From CAYVGO01 sp964450725 (lineage in GTDB: Bacteria; Bacteroidota; Bacteroidia; Bacteroidales; UBA932), in the NCBI GenBank assembly GCA_964450725.1, contig CAYVGO010000052.1:1-16679 (forward strand): a stretch of DNA of 16,679 bases, given 5' to 3'. Under the pieces are notes generated by a model. That model was not told the DNA's origin, made no database searches, and saw nothing but the letters and a program-made list of their open reading frames with translations. The position numbers were made by a program, and so were the translations under genes. Positions 8,008-14,756 of this stretch are shown piece by piece (the first letter of the stretch is position 1; every line of letters starts with the position of its first letter).

Positions 8008-8982
8008 ATGACAATAAATACTATCGATTTTGGACAGCAACCACTTTTTTTAGCCCCGATGGAAGAGGTTACAGATCCATCTTTTAGATATATGTGTAAA
8101 CGTTTTGGTGCAGACATGGTTTATACTGAATTTGTATCGGCCGAAGCATTGATACGTAATGTAAAAAGTACGCTCCAAAAAATGAAGATTGACGATTGGG
8201 AAAGACCGGTAGGAATACAGCTTTACGGTGAAAATATTGACAGTATGGTCGAATCAACACGTATTGCCACAACATTAAAACCCGATTTGATTGATATTAA
8301 TTTTGGCTGCCCGATGAAAAAAATTGTCGGTCGCGGTGCTGGTTCGGGAATGATGAAAGATGTACCAAAAATGGTGGAAATGACTCGGCAAATTGTCAAT
8401 GCAACAACACTGCCGGTAACCGTAAAAACAAGATTGGGATGGGATAGTGAAAGTTTAAATATTGAAGAAATTGCCGAAAGGCTGCAAGATGTAGGCATTG
8501 CAGCACTTACTATACACGGTAGAACAAGATGTCAGATGTATAAAGGAAATGCAGATTGGACATTAATTGGAAAAATAAAAGAAAATCAACGAATTACTAT
8601 TCCTATTATCGGAAATGGCGATGTAACATCACCTGAAATTGCAAAACATAATTTTGATACTTATCATGTTGACGGTATTATGATTGGTCGTGCAACGTAT
8701 GGTTATCCATGGATTTTTAATGACATAAAATATTATCTTTCACATGGAAAGCGAGCACCGGAATTAACAGTACAAGAAAAAACGGAAATAGCCCGATTAC
8801 ATTTTAGAAAATCTGTAGAAATTAAAGGTGAAAATGTGGGTATTTACGAAATGCGGAGACATTTTTGCGGATATTTTAAAGCGTTACCTGATTTCAAGCC
8901 CTTAAGACTACAGTTACTGACATCTTTAAATATTCCAGAAATTGAAGATATTTTGACTACCATTGCCCAAAAATACAGTTAG
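8008..8982 (+). CDS. dus: tRNA-dihydrouridine synthase (Dus family, DusB-like)
   Basis: Reduces uridines to dihydrouridine in tRNA D-loops, using FMN and NADPH; cytoplasmic. The 324 residues show the full TIM-barrel Dus signature: FLAPMEEVTDPSFR (14-27) at the FMN-binding start, QLYGE (71-75), DINFGCPMKK with the catalytic cysteine at C101, VTVKTRLGW with the FMN-contacting K140, TIHGRTRCQMYKGNADW (168-184), then IIGNGDVTSPE and DGIMIGRATYGYPWIF for the phosphate-binding end. The small helical C-terminal domain (about 245-324) recognises tRNA. The sequence resembles the DusB-like group of Bacteroidota; the exact uridine modified cannot be read off. First gene of a probable tRNA-modification and repair cluster, transcribed from the promoter at 7963-7994 and followed by truA after 57 bases. 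Confidence 0.94.
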   Translation: MTINTIDFGQQPLFLAPMEEVTDPSFRYMCKRFGADMVYTEFVSAEALIRNVKSTLQKMKIDDWERPVGIQLYGENIDSMVESTRIATTLKPDLIDINFGCPMKKIVGRGAGSGMMKDVPKMVEMTRQIVNATTLPVTVKTRLGWDSESLNIEEIAERLQDVGIAALTIHGRTRCQMYKGNADWTLIGKIKENQRITIPIIGNGDVTSPEIAKHNFDTYHVDGIMIGRATYGYPWIFNDIKYYLSHGKRAPELTVQEKTEIARLHFRKSVEIKGENVGIYEMRRHFCGYFKALPDFKPLRLQLLTSLNIPEIEDILTTIAQKYS

Positions 8983-9039
8983 AATATGAAATACGTCAAC
9001 TTGTATTTTATCTTGTAAACAATAAACGACACAGCATCT

Positions 9040-9783
9040 ATGCAATATGCTATAAAACTTTATTATCACGGTACCGAATTTCACGGTTGGCAGGTACAAC
9101 CTAATGCACATAGTATACAAGCAGAAATAGAGCACGCACTCTCTTTGTTATGTAAAGAAAAAATTGATGTGGTTGGCAATGGAAGAACAGATACAGGCGT
9201 ACATGCAAAAAATTATGTGGCACATTTTTACACTCAAATTCACATCAGTAATGCAAAACACTTTTTATTTCAACTTAATGCTATACTTCCCAAATCAATA
9301 ATGATAGAAAAAATATGTATGGTTCCCGATAATTTCCATGCACGATTTAGTGCTACAAGTCGTACCTATAAATATTTTGTAACACAACATAAAAATCCGT
9401 TTTTGACAGATAGAGCATTGTTTTATCCTTATGATTTAGACATTGAAATGATGAATATTGCCGCCCAGCGATTATTGACAGTTGACGATTTTACCAGTTT
9501 TGCCAAATTACATTCTGACGTTACGAGTAACATCTGTAAAGTTTATGAATCTTTTTGGGAGAAAAAAAATGACCAATTAATATTTACCATTACGGCCAAC
9601 AGATTTTTAAGAAACATGGTACGGTCTGTCGTAGGAACAATGTTGTGGATAGGTAGAAAAAAATTGACCCTCTCTGATTTGGAAACGATTATTGATGCAA
9701 AGAATCGTAGCCAAGCCGGTACTTCAGTTGCATCTCACGGACTCTTTTTTTGGAATGTATCTTATCCTGATATAGAAATATAA
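9040..9783 (+). CDS. truA: tRNA pseudouridine(38-40) synthase TruA
   Basis: Isomerises uridines 38, 39 and 40 in the anticodon stem-loop of many tRNAs; cytoplasmic, no cofactor. The 247 residues match the family length. The N-terminus YAIKLYYHGTEFHGWQVQPN is the standard TruA opening, and the active-site loop GNGRTDTGVHA (47-56) carries the catalytic aspartate at D51. FHARFSATSRTYKYF near 103-119 and FTITANRFLRNMVRSVVGTM near 186-205 are the other two conserved blocks. All catalytic features are intact. It lies 57 bases after dus, so the two tRNA modification genes are probably co-transcribed, and the next small ORF begins about 18 bases later. Confidence 0.96.
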   Translation: MQYAIKLYYHGTEFHGWQVQPNAHSIQAEIEHALSLLCKEKIDVVGNGRTDTGVHAKNYVAHFYTQIHISNAKHFLFQLNAILPKSIMIEKICMVPDNFHARFSATSRTYKYFVTQHKNPFLTDRALFYPYDLDIEMMNIAAQRLLTVDDFTSFAKLHSDVTSNICKVYESFWEKKNDQLIFTITANRFLRNMVRSVVGTMLWIGRKKLTLSDLETIIDAKNRSQAGTSVASHGLFFWNVSYPDIEI

Positions 9784-9801
9784 ATTGAATGATATATTGT
9801 G

Positions 9802-10086
9802 ATGATAACCGAATCTAATATGAAAAACTTTTATACTATAATTAACCCTCAGAAAACTTTAAACTTTGATGAGATTTCTGAAATACTTTCCATTTATGAT
9901 GATTATCCTTGGTTTGGACTTTGTCGATTGGTCATTCTAAAATATAAACAACAAACTAAAGCTGAAGATTTTTCAAAATATTTTGCTTTTACGATACTCT
10001 CTGTCGATAATCAAAATATTGACAATTGGCTTGAGGAAAGTTACCAATTACCCAAAAGACAAACGGAGAAAAATGATGAGCAATGA
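9802..10086 (+). CDS. Small protein of unknown function between truA and nth
   Basis: About 94 residues, no signal peptide, acidic C-terminal half. The segment NFDEISEILSIYDDYPWFGLCRLVILKYKQ resembles the first helical repeat of larger Bacteroidota hypothetical proteins that begin with a pattern like LxxLxxxYPYFQxAxxLxLKxL; this would be a much shortened version. That comparison is from memory, and function is unknown. Start: the frame could begin at GTG 9799, ATG 9802 or ATG 9820; I take 9802, though 9820 (MKNFYTIINPQKTL) is also reasonable and no ribosome-binding site decides. It sits tightly between truA and nth (42 bases before nth), so it is probably expressed with them. Confidence 0.65.
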   Translation: MITESNMKNFYTIINPQKTLNFDEISEILSIYDDYPWFGLCRLVILKYKQQTKAEDFSKYFAFTILSVDNQNIDNWLEESYQLPKRQTEKNDEQ

Positions 10087-10128
10087 ATTGCTTGAACATA
10101 TTCTAATTTACCCCTTCAAAATTTACCC

Positions 10129-10770
10129 ATGACAATAAAACAACGTTACCAAGCCGTTATCAGTTATTTTAAAGAACAACAGCCGGTGGCAGAGAGTGAA
10201 TTACATTATAACAATCCGTTTGAACTATTGGTTGCTGTAATTTTATCGGCACAATGTACAGATAAACGAGTCAATATGGTTACTCCTGTACTGCTTCAAA
10301 GATTTCCCAATCCACAGGTAATGTCTGAAGCAAGTGTCGATGAAATTTTACATTACATTCGGTCAATATCTTATCCCAATCATAAAGCATCGCATCTCCA
10401 AACAATGGCTCAACAGTTAATCAACCAATTTGACGGGAAAGTTCCACAAACTGTAGAAGAATTAATGACTTTACAAGGCGTAGGTCGAAAAACCGCAAAT
10501 GTTGTAGCCTCCATTTGCTTTAATGCTCCGGTGATTGCTGTCGATACTCATGTGTTTAGAGTAGCACACCGAATAGGATTAGTCCATTCAAAAGCGCAAA
10601 CTCCTTTTTTAGTTGAACAAGAACTTACCAAAAACTTCCCCGCTGAGATACGTGGTATTGCTCACCATTGGCTTATTTTACACGGTCGCTACATCTGCAC
10701 CGCTAAAAAACCAAAATGTCTTCAATGTGGTATTACTACTTGTTGTAAATCTTTTGTCAAAGAAATTTGA
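10129..10770 (+). CDS. nth: Endonuclease III, DNA glycosylase/AP lyase
   Basis: Removes oxidised pyrimidines from DNA and nicks the resulting abasic site, the first step in base excision repair. The 213 residues match the family. The helix-hairpin-helix LQGVGRKTANVV (115-126) carries the catalytic lysine K121, and VDTHVFRVAHRIGL (138-151) the catalytic aspartate D139. The iron-sulfur cluster cysteines are C190-X6-C197-X2-C200-X5-C206; C205 is an extra neighbouring cysteine. All key residues are present, so the enzyme should be active. It is the last gene of the dus-truA cluster and is followed immediately by a short hairpin at 10773-10791. Confidence 0.95.
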   Translation: MTIKQRYQAVISYFKEQQPVAESELHYNNPFELLVAVILSAQCTDKRVNMVTPVLLQRFPNPQVMSEASVDEILHYIRSISYPNHKASHLQTMAQQLINQFDGKVPQTVEELMTLQGVGRKTANVVASICFNAPVIAVDTHVFRVAHRIGLVHSKAQTPFLVEQELTKNFPAEIRGIAHHWLILHGRYICTAKKPKCLQCGITTCCKSFVKEI

Positions 10771-10772
10771 CG

Positions 10773-10793
10773 AATAACATAAAATGTTATTTT
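10773..10793 (+). terminator. Weak hairpin just after nth, possible terminator
   Basis: AATAACAT (10773-10780) and ATGTTATT (10784-10791) form a perfect 8-bp stem with a 3-base loop, two bases after the nth stop. The stem is AT-rich and only two further T follow before CC, so it would be a weak terminator. It may instead protect the mRNA 3' end, with 10888-10914 as the main terminator. Confidence 0.35.
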
Positions 10794-10887
10794 CCATTCA
10801 CACGATTTTGCTCCAAGTACCTCAAAACTTAGAAGTACTATAGTGGGTTTGTACCCTTGATCATTATTTTTATTTCCCAGCATGTTG

Positions 10888-10916
10888 AAACTCCCTTGAC
10901 CAAAGGGAGTTTTTCA
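10888..10916 (+). terminator. Intrinsic terminator of the dus-truA-nth cluster
   Basis: AAACTCCCTT (10888-10897) pairs with AAGGGAGTTT (10903-10912) around a 5-base loop. This is a 10-bp stem with a GC core, followed by further T residues. It lies about 117 bases past nth. Its flanking A and T tracts could let it act in both directions. Confidence 0.78.
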
Positions 10917-11111
10917 TTTCATGTTTTAATTAACAAGATGATAATGTTCTATTATCTCAATAATTACGACAAATACCATCCATCTATAATAGAATCACTT
11001 AAGTTTTATATATTAAATTTTTTATTGAAGCCATAATATTTAATCAAAAATTAAGTATAAGTATCTGAAATGACATATTTCAAGACATTTTAAATAGTAA
11101 TTAATTTACGT

Positions 11112-11183
11112 ATGAAAATTACTATTAAATCATCTCTTTTTCAGCAATTTAAACATCGTTACATTATTAAATTTAACGCATAA
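11112..11183 (+). CDS. Possible 23-residue ORF upstream of the susC promoter
   Basis: ATG at 11112 to TAA at 11181-11183 would encode a basic 23-residue peptide beginning MKITIKSSLFQQFKHR. It is followed 9 bases later by a terminator-like hairpin, which is the layout of a short transcript or leader. I see no promoter box or ribosome-binding site for it, and such ORFs arise easily by chance in AT-rich DNA. It may be nothing, or a remnant of a decayed gene. Confidence 0.15.
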   Translation: MKITIKSSLFQQFKHRYIIKFNA

Positions 11184-11192
11184 TGAATCATT

Positions 11193-11234
11193 AAAAAAGG
11201 TTAAAAGTCTATTTTTTAACCTTTTTTTTTTTTT
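11193..11234 (+). terminator. Terminator-like hairpin with a long T run, upstream of the susC promoter
   Basis: AAAAAAGGTTAAAA (11193-11206) pairs with the stretch 11214-11228 around a 7-base loop, with one bulged C at 11222. A 12-T run (11223-11234) closes the stem and leaves a free U tail. It ends 6 bases before the TTG -33 element of the susC promoter. It may insulate susC from upstream transcription. Confidence 0.6.
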
Positions 11235-11240
11235 GAAACG

Positions 11241-11270
11241 TTGCTTTCTTTCGAGTATTATATATCTTTG
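11241..11270 (+). promoter_or_regulatory. Promoter of the susC-susD operon
   Basis: TTG at 11241-11243 and TATCTTTG at 11263-11270 are separated by 19 bases. The -7 box fits TAnnTTTG exactly and the spacing fits the Bacteroidota consensus. Predicted transcription start is around 11276-11278, leaving a leader of about 60 bases before the ATG at 11337. Confidence 0.7.
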
Positions 11271-11273
11271 TCA

Positions 11274-11300
11274 ATATTTTGATGAAAACATTCAAAATAT
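11274..11300 (+). promoter_or_regulatory. Perfect inverted repeat at the susC transcription start
   Basis: ATATTTTGA at 11274-11282 and its exact complement TCAAAATAT at 11292-11300 flank a 9-base spacer. It begins 3 bases after the -7 box, so it overlaps the predicted start of transcription. It could be a repressor operator or a 5' stem-loop stabilising the susCD mRNA. The sequence shows the repeat; the role is inferred. Confidence 0.45.
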
Positions 11301-11336
11301 ATTATCTATTTATGTTTTACTTTAATTTATTATTTT

Positions 11337-14300
11337 ATGAAGCACAAAAAGTGTTTAATTCAAAAGTGTTCTTTAACACTAATGGCTTTTTTAGCCTGTA
11401 TTACAGTCTCTTTTGCTCAAATTTCAGGTACGGTCAAAGATGCTAATGGAGAACCGGTTATCGGTGCTTCCGTCATCCAAAAAGGAACTACCAAAGGGGT
11501 AGTGACTGACATTAATGGAATTTTCAACATTAATGTTGAACCGGGTACAATGTTAAGATTCTCATCTATCGGTTATAATGACATCGAAGAAACTGCCGTA
11601 GCCGGTATGTCAGTAACCATGGAGGAAGGTGCTCAAAGTATTGATGATGTGGTAGTAACAGCATTGGGGGTTACAAAACAAGCTCGTTCGGTAGGTTATG
11701 CCACTACCAGAGTTTCTACCGATGAGATGTTAAGAACCAATACGATTAACCCAGTCAATGCACTGCAAGGTAAAGTCGCTGGTTTGAATATCCAAGCAGT
11801 TGGAAGTTCTGGAGTAACGTCATCTTCGGCAATTACCATTCGCGGAGCAAAGTCGGGAACAAAAAACAATTCCCCTATTTGGGTGATTGATGGTATTGTA
11901 TTGCAAGAAGGAATTAAAGATTTTGGAGCAGGAACCGATTGGGGTTCTCAGTTGAAAAACTTAAATCCCGATGATTATGAAAGCGTAACGGTTTTAAAAG
12001 GTGCCGCAGCCACCGCACTTTACGGTTCACGGGGAGCCAACGGAGCGATTGTCATTGTATCTAAAGGTGGTAGATTTGGTAAAAAAGGATTTGGAGTTGA
12101 ACTTTCTCAAACACTGGAAACTCAGATGGTTTATGCTCCTCCCATGCAACTACAAAATGTGTATGGTGCAGGCAGACCAAGTAGTGGTTATGAGAGTGAT
12201 TTTATGGGAGATGGAAGTATTGCTAAAACCTATACGAGTTTAGGTCCAAAAATGGAGGGACAATTGAAAGACCAATATTTTTTAGGAGGAAAAACTACTG
12301 CATTTTCACCTCAACCTAACAATTGGAAAGCCCTCTTTAAACCGGGATTATTTAGTAATACCAATATCGCCATCAATGGAGGCAATGATAAGGCATCATT
12401 CCGATTGTCTTACTCTTACACCGATAATAAAGGAGTGATTAAAAGTAATGAATTTAATCGACATGCCATTAGTTTTAAAACTATCGCTCAATTAAATAAA
12501 ATATTTTCAGTAGAAAGTGGTTTTAACTATGCTTTTTCACGTGCCCAAAATGGAGCTTCACAAGGACCTTGGGATTGGGGGAACAACGTGGGTATGTTAA
12601 TCAGTTATTATATGCCGCGTAACTTAGATGTACAATCATTAAGAAATAATTACCGAGACAAAGTAACCAACAAAGTAAACACTAATCCAAATAGTTTATA
12701 TTCAGAATTAATGGATTATTTTCACAAACAGGATTATAATCGTGATATTCGTTCTGAGCAATCTTTATTAGCTTATGCAAACTTGAAAGCACAATTTGCA
12801 CCATGGTTAGATGCTTCTATCAAAGGAAACTACAACTTGTATCATGTGGCTACGGAGAAAAAAGAATATGGTACAGGAGATTATTTTGAAGGTGGTGGTA
12901 GTTATTCTCGCGGTGGTAATATGAATGGAAGTTATAATTTTTTATCAACATTGCATAGTGGATTTAAGGTTTTAAATGATGATTTGACCGTAGATTTATT
13001 GTTGGCAAATGAGATTTACGGTAACACACAATCAGAAAGTTGGAGTAAATCAACCAAAGGAGGATTCGTAACTCCGGCATTTTTTGCGTTCTCAAATTCC
13101 AAAGAAACCATTATTCCCAATTATAGTTATACGCCACGTAATCAAATGACCGTTGGGCTTTCCGGAGTGATTAACTTAGGATACAAAGAGCAAATATTTT
13201 TAGAATTAACCGGAAGAAATGATTGGCTTTCAACATTAACTTACCCCGTTTATGTTGCCAATGCAAAACCTAATCATTCCGTATTTTATCCATCTGTTAA
13301 TGCTTCTTGGATTTTTAATGAAACCTTTGGGTTACCCTCTTGGATGTCTTTAGGAAAACTGCGTGCCTCTTGGGCACAAGTTGGATTAGGCACATCGGCT
13401 TATCAAACAACGCAAGGATATGGTGTATTTAATCAATATAGTGGCTATGACGAAGAGAGAAATAGCGTTTTAATTGCTAATCCCAATTTAGGTACATTGT
13501 ATAATTCGTCATTAAAACCTGAAATTCAACAATCTATTGAAATTGGTACTGATTTACGCTTTTTCCAAGAAAGATTAAATTTTGATTTTGCATATTATAA
13601 AACTAATACCTACAATCAAATTCTTACTTTGAGTTCTGTATCTGAATCGGGAGCAAATTCAGCATTAATCAATGCCGGAAATATTCAAAATCAGGGGATT
13701 GAAATTCAGATAGATGGTGATGTACTACGTAATAAGGATTTACGTTGGAGTATTGGAGGTAATTTTACACTTAACAGAGGTAAGGTAATTTCACTACACC
13801 CAGATATCAAAGAACTCGAATTTTTTGCTGACGGATATGATGCAGGTCCTTCTATTAGAGCTTATGAAGGCGGAGCATTTGGTGTCATCACAACTCCCAA
13901 AAATAATGGTGGATATGGTGGATATCTTATGAAATATAATAATCCCAATGATGCGAGCGATCCAAGAAATGGTAAACCTCTATTATCTTATTGGGGAACT
14001 ATTGGTAATCCAAATAAAGTGAATCAATATGGTTGGGTACAAGATGGTGACAAACCGGGGGAAGCTGAAATCCGCAAAGTGATTGGTAAGGTTGAAGCCG
14101 ATTTTTTGTGGGCGTTGAATACTACATTAAGTTATAAAGGTATTGATTTATATATTCAAATTGACTCTCGTGTGGGTGGACAATATTTTTCAAATGCTTA
14201 TAAGTATGCTTCTTCTCGTGGTAGTTTACTTTCTTCGCTTGAAGGTAGAGATAAAGAGCATGGCGGATTAGAGCGTATAAATTATAAAGGGGAAAAAGTA

Positions 14301-14744
14301 TATGATGGAATTATGTTAGACGCCGTATTTGATGAAGGAACGATGGCTCCCAGCAAAGCAGATCCCACACAAACTGTTGATGTATCAGGCATGACTTATA
14401 AAGATGCTGTAGAAAAAAATATCATTGAGCCTATGAAAGCAGAAGCTTATTATCAAACATTAGGATGGGGAATGCCGTCAGAATTAGCTATTATGAATAA
14501 TACATGGGTGGCTTTACGTGAAATTAGTTTGGGTTGGCGGATTCCTGAAATATGGACTTCAAAAATTGGTATTCAATATTTAAGAATCTCTTTTTCTGCG
14601 TTAAATGTTGGTTACTTGTATAACGGTTTAAAAGATAAATTAAATCCTGAATCCATTCACACAAATAATCCATTAACTCCTTATGACATTGGAGGAGTAC
14701 CTTATTCTCGCCGTTTTTCATTTGGTCTCAATCTTAAATTCTAA
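11337..14744 (+). CDS. SusC/RagA family TonB-linked outer-membrane protein
   Basis: Outer-membrane barrel that imports large nutrients (oligosaccharides or peptides in known members) with TonB energy, acting with a SusD-type lid. 1135 residues, the normal size. Residues 1-27 form a signal peptide (cleavage before QISG). A carboxypeptidase-regulatory-like domain spans about 29-100 (ISGTVKDANGEPVIGASV, then KGVVTDINGIFNINV). The TonB-box-like SIDDVVVTALG is at 101-111. The plug runs about 113-245, with NALQGKVAGLNIQ, ITIRGAKS, PIWVIDGI and the hallmark VTVLKGAAATALYGSRGANGAIVIVSKG. The barrel fills the rest and ends in YSRRFSFGLNLKF, a typical aromatic last strand. The substrate is not readable. 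The susD-like gene follows after 12 bases, so they share the promoter at 11241-11270. No frameshift or truncation seen. Confidence 0.95.
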   Translation: MKHKKCLIQKCSLTLMAFLACITVSFAQISGTVKDANGEPVIGASVIQKGTTKGVVTDINGIFNINVEPGTMLRFSSIGYNDIEETAVAGMSVTMEEGAQSIDDVVVTALGVTKQARSVGYATTRVSTDEMLRTNTINPVNALQGKVAGLNIQAVGSSGVTSSSAITIRGAKSGTKNNSPIWVIDGIVLQEGIKDFGAGTDWGSQLKNLNPDDYESVTVLKGAAATALYGSRGANGAIVIVSKGGRFGKKGFGVELSQTLETQMVYAPPMQLQNVYGAGRPSSGYESDFMGDGSIAKTYTSLGPKMEGQLKDQYFLGGKTTAFSPQPNNWKALFKPGLFSNTNIAINGGNDKASFRLSYSYTDNKGVIKSNEFNRHAISFKTIAQLNKIFSVESGFNYAFSRAQNGASQGPWDWGNNVGMLISYYMPRNLDVQSLRNNYRDKVTNKVNTNPNSLYSELMDYFHKQDYNRDIRSEQSLLAYANLKAQFAPWLDASIKGNYNLYHVATEKKEYGTGDYFEGGGSYSRGGNMNGSYNFLSTLHSGFKVLNDDLTVDLLLANEIYGNTQSESWSKSTKGGFVTPAFFAFSNSKETIIPNYSYTPRNQMTVGLSGVINLGYKEQIFLELTGRNDWLSTLTYPVYVANAKPNHSVFYPSVNASWIFNETFGLPSWMSLGKLRASWAQVGLGTSAYQTTQGYGVFNQYSGYDEERNSVLIANPNLGTLYNSSLKPEIQQSIEIGTDLRFFQERLNFDFAYYKTNTYNQILTLSSVSESGANSALINAGNIQNQGIEIQIDGDVLRNKDLRWSIGGNFTLNRGKVISLHPDIKELEFFADGYDAGPSIRAYEGGAFGVITTPKNNGGYGGYLMKYNNPNDASDPRNGKPLLSYWGTIGNPNKVNQYGWVQDGDKPGEAEIRKVIGKVEADFLWALNTTLSYKGIDLYIQIDSRVGGQYFSNAYKYASSRGSLLSSLEGRDKEHGGLERINYKGEKVYDGIMLDAVFDEGTMAPSKADPTQTVDVSGMTYKDAVEKNIIEPMKAEAYYQTLGWGMPSELAIMNNTWVALREISLGWRIPEIWTSKIGIQYLRISFSALNVGYLYNGLKDKLNPESIHTNNPLTPYDIGGVPYSRRFSFGLNLKF

Positions 14745-14756
14745 AACATAAATCGT

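Larger units (their letters stand above)
10771..11336. other. Intergenic control region between nth and the susC-like gene
   Basis: 566 bases without a convincing gene. In order it holds a weak hairpin after nth, an intrinsic terminator at 10888-10914, a very AT-rich stretch (about 10920-11110) where I see nothing, a possible 23-codon ORF at 11112-11183, a hairpin with a 12-T run at 11193-11234, the susC promoter at 11241-11270 and an inverted repeat at 11274-11300. Confidence 0.6.

Noticed and set aside
8223..8498. A 91-codon minus-strand open frame inside the dus gene
   Set aside because: It overlaps the catalytic core of a clearly real gene on the other strand and does not resemble a known protein.
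10845..10856. Short palindrome GGGTTTGTACCC after nth
   Set aside because: Only a 4-bp stem with no T tract; too short to call a terminator or operator.
11066..11082. Inverted repeat TGAAAT-N5-ATTTCA in the AT-rich region before susC
   Set aside because: A 6-bp AT-rich palindrome is expected by chance here, and it is about 175 bases from the susC promoter.
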